NCBI RefSeq assembly: GCF_026151205.1 | Contig: NC_087079.1 | Span: 8,114,635 to 8,178,634, forward strand | Direction of reading: 5' to 3' | DNA from: Bolinopsis microptera | Lineage: Eukaryota; Ctenophora; Tentaculata; Lobata; Bolinopsidae | Length of the DNA stretch: 64,000 bases | In this document: positions 43,501-52,972 of the stretch, in pieces | Layout: each line of letters opens with the position of its first letter | Position numbering within the stretch: position 1 is the first letter of the stretch | Translations under genes and position numbers: made by a program | Notes under the pieces: generated by a model | Seen by the model: only the letters and a program-made list of their open reading frames with translations | Database searches by the model: none | Told to the model about the DNA's origin: nothing

Positions 43501-46076
43501 CTTCGGCAAGAGTAGGGAAAAAAATTCTCGGTGACCTGACGATTCTCTAGCTAACGTTATTTCATCAATTCATAAAAAAGAATTAAAATCGAGTTAGTGA
43601 AAAAAATCTACATTCATTTAGGGACAAATTGGCTCAATGAATTTATTAACTTACTTTTAGGGCAGTAGTTGTTGTTGTTGTTGTTATTATTGTAGCAGTT
43701 GCCACAGAACCAGTTGGCATAGTGAGGGTTGTTGAAGTTGTTATTGTTGTTGTTGTTGTTGTTGCTGTTGTTATTGTTGTTGTTATTGTTGTTGTTATTG
43801 TTGTTAGCCAATTGACGCTCAGCTAACTCTACAACTTCCTGACCCCAGCTGTTGCTCCATGGGTTACAATTCCAATAGTTGTTATTGCCGTTGTTGTTAT
43901 TGTTGTTGTTATTGTTGTTGTTATTATTGTTGTTGTTATTGTTGTTGTTCGCAGCCAAGGCGGCTCCAACGATAACAACCAGGACTAAAACTTTCATCCT
44001 TGAAATGGTGTTGGTTTTTTAACAAATCGCTATAATAAAAAATAAGGTCAAACGTTTTTTATGGCGTAACATCAAAAAAATCGGAAAATATAGTCACCTT
44101 TTAAAATAATTGGGAAAAGCACATATTGAACAATCCCCAAAAAGTTCATTATTAATATTATCAGATGGCAAGTTGATAATGCAGCGACTTTTAAGTTTTA
44201 ATACTATCGATATAGAATACAAAAGAGAGTAAATCTTGGCAAATGAATAAAGTTTCAAGCTGGATCGCAATCCTATAGTACTATGTTTACAGTATGCACT
44301 GAAGGGGTATCCTAGGAAGTTAAGGAAGAACTAGAATTCCTTGAGCATTTTTTGATATCTTCATCTCCATCCAAAATTGTATGTTTGATGCGCATAAAGA
44401 TGTCTCCAAAATTGCGCTGTCTATCGCCACGTAATTATAGGGAGAGACAGATCGAAAAACAGTGAAAATCGAACGGAAATTTGCAAATTGAATGTCTGTG
44501 ACGCTTAATTTATTGTCAACGAAAATGTATTTAGCTACAATTTCTGTGAGGTGCCGTAACTTCATGAGATTAACACTCAAATCCGAGCAAAGAGCTGAGC
44601 TTGACGATCCAGTCTCTCTGCCAGTAACTTAGGTCACTAGCCACCTGGTCATTTGCTGGGCGTGTCTAGTTCACAGTTAACAAACATGAACAGATGATCA
44701 TAGTGTACATTTTATTAGGGAATTTAACGCAACCTCTGGTGAGATTTTGAAGCTAAGACTGGGTAACTAGCCGCAACAACTGGTCACGAAATTTAACGAA
44801 CGTCTGCCCCTGGGCCCATGATCTGCTGTTGTTCACTTCAATTCAAATTTTAAATATGCACGTACCTACAAAGATTAGAGGTTCTGGACGCTGAAATTTA
44901 ATTTGGAATAAAAGTCCTCTCTAAAATACGATTTCTGAACGAAAACATGTTAAAATTGAATAGTATCGTAATCTTATCATGTTTTTCAGGAAAGAGTCAA
45001 GCAGCTGAACGGACCTCCTTACCAGCTACCAGCACTCCTAATAGACATAGCATTCTCAGTCCTAGAAATATAGACCTGGACGTTACTAGTGATTACAACT
45101 CTTCTGGAAGCTCCATTGATACCAGCCAAGGTATTTGAGAAGTTAACTTGTCGTTTTGTTCACCCTAATTTCGATTAAGAAGAGGATTGAAATTAATGGG
45201 TCCTTGTCAAAATAAGTATTGATGTGGGCGGTGGTTTTAACATAAATGTTTTCAGGGGACATCTCTGAAACAATGCGGGAGAAGTTACTGCTGGGAGTTC
45301 AGGTTTACCTCCAGCAACTGATTGATGATACAACTGAGGGGCTCTCTTCAACTCTCACCCTGTCTGTTAGTCCATCTGTTCGTCAACCGAGGAAGCTAAA
45401 GGACAATGTGGCCAAGTTGTCGGCAATTCTCAGGGCTAAGGTTTGAATTTTTGTGTTTATTCACCATTCACTGCGTGGTATCCGTATAGCAAAAATATTG
45501 GATCTAAAAAAAACAATTCGTTGTTTGACGACAGCACTCATCAGTTCAACTACATATTATTGATTATTATAACATCATAGTGGGAATAGAATTTCTTTAC
45601 ATATTTAACGAGTATTTTACTTCAGAAAGACGATATTTCTAGAGTATTTACGATTCAAGACTCCGCTACAGAATCTGTGCAATTCCTCCTTTCTGGAGTC
45701 ACATCACCTGAAAACCTATTTCCAAAGCTAAATGAGGTTGGTTACTACGTTTGTCCTATAATTTTATTTCAAACATTTTTTGATGTTGATAAGGTTTACG
45801 AATACGGCGAGGGGAATTAATTTTCGCCATTTCTCAACTATTTATAAAAATTTTTATTTTTGCTGACTATTCCATCATTCCTTGATATCTGTAGTGTTAA
45901 CAAATAACCCCTCTCAGATACAGAGCTGGTCTCGGATCGTAACCGCCGCGGTAACAGACAAGGAGAACACACGTGACACTAGCCACGTGATACGACAACT
46001 AAACTACAAGATCGAGGAAGTTCTGGGGTTGGTGAGGGTTGATCCTGTTCTTAGCTCAACTCCTAAAGTGAGATGA
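19543..46076 (+). CDS. Chimeric kinesin: kinesin-1-like motor and neck joined to kinesin-3-like FHA block, 24 exons, 1,135 aa
   Basis: Exons: 19543-19632, 19872-19959, 20348-20421, 20948-21098, 21300-21443, 23508-23632, 23841-24000, 30775-30865, 30971-31098, 31371-31615, 31835-31917, 32057-32200, 32436-32528, 32779-32905, 38678-38815, 38994-39293, 39490-39667, 39904-40071, 40254-40399, 40546-40684, 44990-45130, 45256-45440, 45626-45736, 45918-46076. All introns are GT-AG, all phases join, and the sum is 3,408 nt. The motor (1-350) has P-loop GQTSSGKT (73-80), switch I NEHSSRSH, switch II DLAGSE (218-223) and kinesin-1 signatures [28 protein letters not shown] and a kinesin-1-type neck ending LLRWRSGESV. 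Residues 412-510 form an FHA domain introduced by LVNLNEDP, a kinesin-3 hallmark, followed by [11 protein letters not shown]. Residues 628-730 (AGELCKL to [19 protein letters not shown]) resemble the kinesin-3 stalk region. No PH domain or kinesin-1 tail is seen; the last 350 residues are unrecognised. It should be a plus-end microtubule motor; cargo is unknown. Confidence 0.85.
19641..19668 (+). repeat. G20C8 run just after kinesin exon 1
   Basis: Twenty G followed directly by eight C begin eight bases after the exon-1 splice donor. It could fold as a hairpin or quadruplex, or be an assembly or sequencing artefact of a homopolymer. Confidence 0.8.
22965..23112. repeat. 31-bp tandem repeat in kinesin intron 5
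   Basis: The unit TACGACTAGTGCAAGTGTGC followed by ACTGTGCACTT is repeated about four to five times with few changes. Each unit contains the palindromes GACTAGTG-like and GTGCAC. It is intronic; no function is evident. Confidence 0.85.
24026..25795 (+). mobile_element. 5'-truncated L1/Tx1-like LINE with 12-bp target duplication
   Basis: AACGATCTGTCA occurs at 24014-24025 and again at 25796-25807, directly after an A tract of about 19 bases, so insertion boundaries are precise. The frame opens right at the left boundary and gives [17 protein letters not shown], then [12 protein letters not shown], as in the post-RT region of L1/Tx1 reverse transcriptases. It passes a C-terminal [19 protein letters not shown] zinc-knuckle-like block and shifts frame near 25060 to end at 25273. 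A 3' untranslated part rich in CCAGGGCATCC-type sequence precedes the A tail. It sits in kinesin intron 7, same strand. Confidence 0.85.
26068..26178. repeat. Palindromic CACGGACGTGAC motifs, left cluster
   Basis: Variants of GTCACGGACGTGAC, each near an inverse copy GTCACGTCTGTGA, occur two to three times. They relate this part to the ordered tandem array at 26705-26915. Confidence 0.6.
26535..26630. repeat. Short tandem repeat GTTACCCCAGGCTGTTCCAA
   Basis: A 20-base unit is repeated about three to four times with shortening at the right end. It lies between the two clusters of palindromic motifs inside the TIR-bounded element. Confidence 0.7.
26705..26915. repeat. Tandem array of about 54-bp units, each containing an inverted repeat
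   Basis: Each unit carries GTCCGTGAC, five bases, GTCACGGAC, then GTGACTATTCTTATTTTGTC. Three to four units are present. The array reads open on both strands (repeating [10 protein letters not shown]-like peptides), which is a by-product of the repeat and not a gene. The LINE ORF begins directly at its right edge. Confidence 0.8.
26918..29935 (+). mobile_element. LINE ORF2 (endonuclease and reverse transcriptase), about 1,005 codons, intact frame
   Basis: The frame is uninterrupted from about 26918 to the stop at 29933-29935. An apurinic-type endonuclease comes first: [31 protein letters not shown] and SDHLATLV. A reverse transcriptase follows with [71 protein letters not shown] and LYADDANI, then [16 protein letters not shown]. 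These place it in the jockey/CR1 superfamily. Only the first few endonuclease residues and any ORF1 are missing, so it is 5'-truncated but otherwise undamaged, which suggests a young insertion. The first in-frame ATG (26996) is internal to the domain. The 3' end is not marked by a clear poly-A; no target duplication was found. Confidence 0.85.
31104..31180. repeat. CTTACCT-rich tandem repeat next to kinesin exon 9 donor
   Basis: A 44-base unit made of CTTACCTCACTA and CTTACCTTTACTTACCTC is present twice. On the minus strand it reads as strings of AGGTAAGT, the ideal 5' splice-site sequence; on the coding strand it is inert. Confidence 0.7.
33209..34632 (-). CDS. Secreted galectin-like protein nested in kinesin intron 14
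   Basis: Minus-strand exons: 34632-34563 (signal peptide [20 protein letters not shown]), 34354-34203, 33993-33831 and 33653 onward; phases join. Exon 4 either reads to the stop at 33550-33552 (162 aa) or splices at 33582 to an exon at 33426 that reads to a stop at 33209-33211 (224 aa). The fold pattern is that of galectins: [15 protein letters not shown], then [28 protein letters not shown] and [10 protein letters not shown]. The Asn, Trp and Glu of the sugar site (LILNT, VWGAE) are kept, but the HxNPR strand reads NYGLR, so beta-galactoside binding is uncertain. A hydrophobic N-terminus is unusual for classical galectins. The acceptor-like TTATTTCTCAG lies 26 bases before the start codon. 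Confidence 0.65.
35857..36172. repeat. Imperfect tandem duplication of about 165 bp with internal palindromes
   Basis: TTGAATTATGCTCCTTCTAT near 35859 recurs near 36026, followed by matching CCACACCTAAACAATTCGCT-type and TTAAGGGATC-type sequence. Copy 1 has gained a run of CTATTGTATAGACTATACAA palindromes. The rest of kinesin intron 14 between 34650 and 37480 shows no other gene that I can support. Confidence 0.6.
36379..36672 (-). CDS. Unrecognised open frame, 97 codons
   Basis: A minus-strand frame ends with [20 protein letters not shown] then [15 protein letters not shown]. The composition looks coding-like, but no domain is recognised and no splice partners are evident. It lies in kinesin intron 14 between the galectin-like gene and the membrane-segment frame at 37490. 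It may be the last exon of a small gene or a transposon remnant. Confidence 0.2.
   Translation of the reverse strand: MKRHREVLQHNVFSVSMLMLMLCVSSKSCLIPNMYYSELVNPNLPTFLKNLRQLSGITDARLNIILPQILITDEVGTKAIVYSGRLREPRPQAPVIQ
37490..37678 (+). CDS. Possible first exon of a small single-pass membrane protein
   Basis: From an ATG at 37490 the frame encodes [20 protein letters not shown] followed by a strongly hydrophobic stretch ([17 protein letters not shown]) and a basic flank NILRKRM. A good donor, TCAA followed by GTAAGA, lies at 37679. Without splicing the frame runs to a stop at 37786. No downstream exon was found. It is within kinesin intron 14, same strand, so it could also be an alternative start or cassette exon. 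Confidence 0.3.
38093..38664 (+). repeat. 19-bp minisatellite running into a kinesin 3' splice site
   Basis: About 30 units of CTAACCCGCTCCTAACCCT with scattered C/T changes fill the end of kinesin intron 14. The last unit grades into CGCTCCTCTCTCCCGCAG, the acceptor of exon 15 (38678). The units are pyrimidine-rich and each holds CTAAC, matching the animal branch-point consensus, so the array could supply many branch sites and polypyrimidine tracts. Confidence 0.9.
41053..43997 (-). CDS. Secreted poly-asparagine protein with LDL-receptor class A terminal exon(s)
   Basis: Exon 1 (43997-43655) encodes the signal peptide [15 protein letters not shown] and then long asparagine runs broken by short aromatic and cysteine islands ([29 protein letters not shown]), ending with a GTAAGT donor in phase 1. 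Two downstream minus-strand exons each have a phase-1 acceptor, one LDLa domain and a stop. They are 41841-41702 ([20 protein letters not shown]; total 160 aa) and 41198-41053 ([20 protein letters not shown]; total 162 aa). Both show the C..CDG..C..G.DE..C calcium-binding pattern. The gene lies in kinesin intron 20, antisense to it. Whether the LDLa exons are alternatives, or one belongs to a second gene copy, cannot be told. The asparagine runs use mostly AAC/AAT and are a likely slippage zone. Confidence 0.6.
42264..42422. mobile_element. 159-bp MITE with TA target site
   Basis: Perfect inverted ends beginning AGGGGTCGTTCACATATTAC (over 20 bases) bound the element, and TA flanks both sides (42262-42263, 42423-42424). 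The middle contains two G-runs and a second inverted GATTACG motif. It lies in the intron of the poly-Asn/LDLa gene model and within kinesin intron 20. The TA target suggests mobilisation by a Tc1/mariner-type transposase. Confidence 0.8.
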
Positions 46077-46548
46077 TGAGCTTGGTGATCTGACTGAAAT
46101 TAAAAAGCAAGACTTTTCGGATGAGTTTTAAGATGACCATTTTTGTTGCCTTAAACATGAAATGTTGACAAAGAGACAGACATTGAGACGATTGAATTTG
46201 TTCGATTATTGAACTTGAAGACTACTGCCACTGGTCATGACGTTCACTATTTTTTATATCACCTTAGCGAGTGTGACTTTGCAGTTTTGGATGAAGAAAA
46301 TCGTTAAATTTCTTGAGTTAATGTACATATTTAAATTTTAGAGTAGTAGCTATAATATAGAGTCAAAAGGCATGTTTGTAACTTTGTCGTTGTAAGTAGA
46401 AAGTCTAGCTATTTTCAATTATAAATATTAGGTTAATACTTAGTAGTAATGATACGTTGCTACTTAAATGTAACAAAGTAACAGGATCCTGAATTTATGA
46501 TCCAAAGAGAGAAAACATTACGCTTGTTATATTTGTGCTTTCTTTTAA
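46077..46548 (+). other. Kinesin 3' flank
   Basis: This holds the presumed 3' untranslated region. An ATTAAA variant polyadenylation signal lies at about 46098; no perfect AATAAA with a convincing downstream element was noticed. The stretch ends at a TTAA-flanked transposon, so the untranslated region is at most about 470 bases unless it includes that element. Confidence 0.4.
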
Positions 46549-48619
46549 AGGACCAGTTAACTCAAAAAAAAGTTATCCTCATATTTTGACAGATTGTGAC
46601 AAATAGCAAACTGAGCAACGAATCGAAATTCCTAAATCTCTAACTGCTCTCTAACGCGTGTAATTAGCGTTTGTATTATTTTGGCGATGACGTCATAAAG
46701 TCCCTTGCGCGCACAGAAGAGCTCGTGAGACTGTATTTTACAGGTAAAAATGGACATAATACAATATTTCTCCCCTAAATAACTCGAAAAATAAGTGTTT
46801 TAGGGTACATGTTGCTTCATAAGTTGTATATAAACATGGCCATTCTGCACAATTTGCAATCATTCAAAAATCTGTAGGGCCTTCATAGCCCAATTTACAA
46901 GATACCCATACTTTTGCATGATTTCTGGAACCGGAAATCAGTTTTTCGCCAATAACTGAAAAAGTAAGCACTTTAAGGCATCTGTTTCTTCGTAAGTCAT
47001 ATATAAATATGCTAATTGCGGTTCTTTTGCACCCTGTCTAAAGACTCTATCACGATCCTATCGAAAATGGGCTCAGCACCACGCCCAAAATGGTTTTTGG
47101 CAAATTTCTCGAAGAGTAAGGATTTTAGGCCATGTGTTGCTCAGTAACTCCTATATAAACATGCATATGCCGCTTCGTTTAAGCCTATTTAGAAGTCTAC
47201 GACCTTCAGAAGCAAAGGGTCGGTTACGTTATTGGGTCAATATCGGCGTGGTCAATATGTCTCCAACCGAAAATCGTTTATTCATACTTTTGAGAAGGTC
47301 TTTGCAAAATTTCGTGAGTATACGAAAATTTGCAGGTTCAATTCCATAAATGTCCTTAAATGACTGGACTACACTAGTTTAGAGTTAACTTTAGAGAAAC
47401 TCATAAATCATTATTATCTAAAATTAAGCTGTCAGTGTCCATGATCAACCTATGGCTACAATGTTTTACATGAAAATTGAAATGTAAAAATCAGGAGTAA
47501 TATAATAAGTGTATTTCTAGATTAAAGTGCTATCTCATAGTTTAAGAATTGTATAGATTAACGTATGTCGTTTAGCCATCTAAGAATCAATCGTGCCGCA
47601 ATATATATGGCCAAAGAATAATAGGGTCTTGGAAATTCTATATTTGTTCAGTGGGTCGATTGACTGAACACGTTTGCACTTGGTATTTAATTTTACCAGT
47701 AGTTTATTTATGTTATGTACCTACCGATGATCATACAAGTAGGACGATAACTAGGTAAGTCAAATTCAAAACACACCGCTCACCGTACACTCCAATCAGT
47801 ATTACGTATACCGGGTATTTTTCAGTTCCCACGGCACCGTTCTGATAGGAGCTACTTCTACTGATGGTCCGATGGGAACGGCCGTAAAATAGCCAGACTT
47901 CATGTCTCCTGTACTGTCTGGCACGTGTGGATTAAAGTAAGAAATTTCGCTATGCTAGAAATATAATTGCTCTCGGAACTATGTCTTTTAGGATAGCGAA
48001 CCATTTGACTGCTCGCATTCTTCCGAACAACTGTAATATTATATTACATTTACAGAGTTACACTCTGATCAGCTATATTTAATATATAGCACATTATTTT
48101 GTGTATTAGTTTCATGGACTGGGGAAAAATAATCGGTACAGTCTCCCTTCGTTTTAATGAAGCAATGAAAACAATCCAAAATTATCACATATGACATAAC
48201 TTGTAATAGCAGAAACTTTCTAACCGTACATTCACCCGCCACTGTTCAAGAACTTATGTCACTGTTTAAAATCCTGACGTGAGCACTGTACATCCAATCA
48301 GCTATTCATATAGTTAGGGTGATAGCCAAAACTATAAGGATTTTGGAGAACTAGGGAAATAGTCATAACTCTAAAATTTGAGTGAGTTACACGTGTTTTA
48401 TTGACGATGATAAACATTTGTGCATTGTATTACGCTATGCCAGCGCGCACTGAGGGACTTTATGACGTCACGCGGCCACAGCTTATTATTGCAATAACAC
48501 GCGTTACACGTAAGCTAGAGAGTTGGTTCTTTCGGCGATACAATTTTTTACGAGTTTGTCACAGCTGATTTAAATCTTAGCCAAATTGGAGACTACAAAT
48601 TTTTCAGTTAACTGGTCCT
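46549..48619. mobile_element. 2.07-kb non-autonomous TTAA-type transposon with long TIRs
   Basis: The ends are AGGACCAGTTAACT and its inverse, with TTAA on both sides (46545-46548 and 48620-48623). Inverted similarity extends imperfectly for about 200 bases on each side and includes a CRE palindrome TGACGTCA in each arm (46688-46695 and 48463-48470) followed by TAAAGTCCC. TTAA duplication fits piggyBac or Kolobok-type transposases. No transposase frame is present. Three degenerate repeats of about 150-170 bases, each with a TATATAAACATG-like core (46827, 47000, 47152), lie in the left half. Confidence 0.8.
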
Positions 48620-48623
48620 TTAA

Positions 48624-49442
48624 ATTGATCACTGATCGATGTTTACTGACTTTGCTATGAAAATTTTACAGTAGTTTTGTACAATATTTTTAAACTTCCA
48701 ACTGCTAGAAACAAGTAAACCCTCTTAGCCTTAAACATTAATCTACTCTTTTCCCAAAAATCACTTTAGGCCCTGTTCATTGCACTGCCACATGCCATAA
48801 TATATAATTAATATATAATTAATATATAATTAATATAATAAATAGACAAATTTGTTTCAGGAAAACGAATTTGATCTGAAATTGTTTGATTTTTTCTGAG
48901 TTTTCAGAGTTTTGAAGATGATATTTGATTTGTCTTTGCTTGTGAGATTGGATTTACATGTTTCAAATGTGTACATAGTATAAACGTATATTGCATATAC
49001 GTTACTTAATTTGTATATCAGTATATTAATGGAAATGTTGAATAAACTGCTAATACAATTATTCAGATTTCTCGTAAAAAAATACGCTTTATTTGTAATT
49101 CAATTATGAATTAAAACGATCACATTCATAGTTGGACGAAAAAACGGGACACTTAGAATTTTGTGATGACAGAGGTAATAAAAGGCGAGCGTGCTAAATC
49201 ACTCTACAGTCGATCTTCGAGATTGTTCTAAAAGGGTCCCCGACAGTTGAAACCAAGCACAGTGCACAGGGGCTCTGATCGCTGATAAGAGCACAAAGCA
49301 ATCAAACAAGTGTAACCATTTTTTGCGTGCGCGTTCGCAGTTCGAAATCAGAACTATTCGACAAAAGCATGAAATTTCAGAAGACGTGTTGCTGTAAAAT
49401 ATTTCAAGCAAACTCGCAAAGTTGTTTGTCCATTGTTAATGA
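48624..49442. other. No gene supported
   Basis: AT-rich sequence with a short TAATATATAAT tandem repeat near 48800-48835. No coding or RNA signal was seen. The stretch about 49200-49400 is less AT-rich but shows no convincing frame. Confidence 0.4.
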
Positions 49443-49837
49443 AGTTAACGGGTGATACTCGTAAAATATTTGTTCCAACCGTCGACGAGTCCAACTCGTC
49501 GCAAATCCTAGTAGGTTATAAACTTAAAATAATGAAGTAACCCGGCGCGCACTACTTTGAGTTTGAAGAACTTTTGACGGATGTTACTCGTCTAAATTTC
49601 TTCGAAGTAGCGCGCGCCGCTTTCTTCTCCAAATGTTGATGGCACGAGCTACGAAGTAGCGCGCGCCGGGCCAGATCATTAACAATGGTCAAAAGAAATT
49701 TAGAAGAGTATTTGGTATTATCCGTCAAGAAGTTACTTGTAGGTTTACAACCTACCAGGACGCGCGCCGAGTTGGACTCGTCGACGGTCCAATATATGGA
49801 ACAGATATTTTACGAGTATCACCCGTTAAGAAGTTAC
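49443..49837. mobile_element. About 395-bp inverted-repeat element with GATACTCG ends
   Basis: The left end GTTAACGGGTGATACTCGTA and following AAATATTTGTTCC are mirrored at 49800-49837. Inside each end lies a hairpin block, CGACGAGTCCAACTCG, followed by a TAGGTT..AACCTA palindrome. The middle has GAAGTAGCGCGCGCCG twice. The same end-plus-hairpin block recurs near 50520, 52140, 58500 and 60450. Confidence 0.65.
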
Positions 49838-50099
49838 ACTTGCAGATGTCATACACCAAATGTCATACACCAAATGGGCATTATATTTTATGAATTGTTT
49901 TACATCTTTTTATTCTGTAAAATGTGCTAAAATCAAATTTCTTGTTTCATTGACAATTGAACATTTCTTGTTTCATTGAGATGCACCCCTCTGTAAGCGC
50001 AAGCAAAAAGGGCTTTGGTTAGCTTAGAGTTAACACACGTTGTAACCCCTTTCACGTGCAAGGCACTTTATAGCTTGTCATACGTTGTACATTGTATGA

Positions 50100-50910
50100 C
50101 CCACCGTGCACTCGTGCGCGGCTCCCCCTGTATCGTAGAAACTCTACACTATAGTGAAACGACGATGGGGGTCACGACGTGATATAACGAAGCACGTGGT
50201 GGCCTTCGGCCTCTCCGGCCAGACGGAGTTTGTACCTGGGGACCTCAGGCTTTTATGTTTATGTTCATAATCATTGATCATAGAGATTAGGCGGAATCAG
50301 GATTACTGGGCCGCGCTCAGCCTGTCATTCCGCCAAATCTTTATTCGGCGGAATTCCGCCAAATCTTTATTCGGCGGAATTCCGCCAAATCTTTATTCTT
50401 TATGTTAATGAACATAATAGCCTGGGGTCCTCAGGTAAAATCAGGAATGACAGGCCGGCTGAGCGCGGCCCAGAAAGCCGGAGTGCACGCTTCGAGTGCA
50501 GTGAGTGCACGAAAGAAATGTTAACGGTGATACTCGTAAAATATTTGTTCAAAAATACAAGACCGTCGACGGGTCCAACTCGGCGCATGTCTTGGTAGGT
50601 TATAAAGCTACAAAAGAGGTGTAAAAAGTGTAGCAAGCTTAGTAAAAAGTTTATGGAGCAAGGGTTCACCTAACCATGTGCTTTCGCGCCACTGCAAGCG
50701 CGAAAGCGCCACTGCAAAACAAAAATGTTTGCTACTATCAATATTTTGCAAAGCATAATTCAAAAACTTTCAAATATGAAATTGCAAATTAGTGCCCGAA
50801 ACTAAATTTGAAACTGAACGTTGTATGCAAACTGAACGTTATTATACAATAACATATTTTTAATTGATATTTGATTTTACTCCACAATTTTATAAGCTAC
50901 ACATCATTAT
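50100..50910. repeat. Nested inverted repeats left of the large palindrome
   Basis: GGGCCGCGCTCAGCCTGTCA near 50309 is mirrored near 50450-50471, with a triple CGGCGGAATTCCGCC-type repeat between. A second pair, CCTGGGGACCTCAGG at about 50231 and its inverse at about 50421, interleaves with it. Another GATACTCG-type end with hairpin block begins near 50522. Sequence at 50100-50190 (TCATACGTTGTA and GCGCGGCTCCCCCTGTATCG) resembles parts of the palindrome arms near 51500 and 59150. No gene is supported. Confidence 0.55.
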
Positions 50911-52686
50911 GGAAGCGCATGTGTGTCAAAAAAAATAATGATACACATGCGCTTCCTAGGTAGCGTATGTGTGTCAAAAAAATTTTTGATACACATGCGC
51001 TAGCAGGTTTATCACGTATATCATTAGGTGGCCCATGTGTGTCATTTTTGTAAAATTGCTGTAAAATCTCTATTTAATATTCTAATCGCTATCTTTATCT
51101 ATTTATATATGTATTTTATCCTTATCTCTATTTTATCTTTAAACTCCTCTCCGTTCGCCTCCCGTGTGAAACGAGCGCGCCTGCACGCTGCAGTGGCGCA
51201 AAAGCACATGGTTAGGTTAAAGCGCGTGTACTGTTGCTGCACAGGCTATAATATAGGTTAATTGCCGATGTCAATTCATCGCAGCTCGGCGAGGCACAGT
51301 AGCGCATTTCACCGATTTAGCGTTGCAAGAAGCATAATCAATAATTGAATGCGCGGCGCGGCACAGTAACGCATCGTGCTACAAGCTATAATATTTATAA
51401 ACATACTCATTGGAGAATGGAGCTATGGAGGAATTTGTATCACGTTGTGACACCCACGGTCGTCCTGACGATACAGGGGGAGCCGCGCACTTCGTGCGCG
51501 GCGGGTCATACAACGTATGACAAGGAGGAATGAAGCTGCCTGCTGCGCGTGCTGTAGAATGACAGGCTGAGCGCTGCCAAGTATTGCATATTGAAGCGTG
51601 TACGCCGACGCATGACAGGCGAGCTCCTGTGTCCTGGGATCGTGCGCGAAGATCGAAATGCAATTCGTGTATCAAGCCAACTGCCAAGTGCCAACAATTT
51701 GTTTATCGTTATAAATGATAATGGACTAACCAGTTTCGGGATACTTCGTAGCAACTAGCAAGCTTGCCGCGCATCGATCCAATAATGCTTCTCGTCGTAA
51801 GGCCACCTTACGACGTAAGTGTTTGTCGTTAGATATAGGCAAAATGCACCCGGCACCCCTGCGGACCTCGCTGAGCTGCTATGCAAAGCGAAAAAGCAAA
51901 AACTCAATGGATGGTTAGTGGTTACCCGTACCGTAATGGGTGCCACATGCCTAGCATGAAATATTTACTTACTTACTTGCACCATCCGGTAAATTTATTA
52001 CCCTCAGCCCTTCGTTGTGGGCTGCGCGGTCGTATCGTGGCTTTCGCCATGGTATAGCGGGGGCGAAATGAAATACAAATGAGGATCGCGACGCGTGACT
52101 TGTAGGTTTATAACCTACCAGGACGCGCGCCGAGTTGGACTCGTCGACGGTCCTGATTAATATTTGAAGCAAATATTTTACGACTACAAGTATCACCTGT
52201 TAAAGAAAGGATTGGAAATTAAACTCGCCGGTACGTCGACGGATGATGCTTGTCTAAATTTGTTCGAAGTAACACGCGCAACTTTTTTTCGAAGCGAAAT
52301 GTCTGTGTTACTGGGCGGCGCTCAGCCTGTGCCTTTTCAATGTCATTCCGCAACCGTTTATCATTTACGAACGAATAAAAACAACGTCAATATTTTACAT
52401 GTCACAGTTAGCTGGCAGTACGGCCCAGTTGATAAATTGTGCATCGCGCCGATCTAGCAAAAAAACATTATTTGATGCGCTGATCAGTCTTCTAAGACTA
52501 ATAATATAAAACATCGTTTCTTTTGTCCGTAATTGCCTGTACTGCGTGAGAATTACAAAATAATTACAGCACATTTACAAAATAAGAATAATGAAAAAGT
52601 AAACGTGTTTTCTCGGTTATAATTCATAATTATTTTTAGAATAACGCTTTATTGTTAATCCAATCATAGTGGTCAGCTTGTGACAT

Positions 52687-52972
52687 GGCTATGACGCCTT
52701 TTTCTTACATGGTTATGACATGGTTATGACATGGTTATGACATGGTTATGACATTGTTATGACATGGTTATGACATGGTTATGACATGGTTATGACATTG
52801 TTATGACATGGTTATGACATGGTTATGACATGGTTATGACATGGTTATGACATGGTTATGACATGGTTCTGACATGGTTATGACATGGTTATGACATGGT
52901 TATGACATGGTTATGACATGGTTATGACATGGTTATGACATGGTTATGACATGGTTATGACATGGTTACAAC
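52687..52972 (+). repeat. 11-bp minisatellite ATGACATGGTT, left arm
   Basis: About 25 nearly identical units, occasional changes (ATTGTT, GGTTCTG). It is mirrored by the AACCATGTCAT arrays in the right arm. It is uninterrupted and has no spacers, so it is not a CRISPR. Confidence 0.95.

Noticed and set aside
51345-52457. Several open frames of 60-100 codons conserved in both palindrome arms
   Set aside because: Their identity simply reflects the arm duplication. They overlap on both strands and show no domain, signal peptide or splice support.
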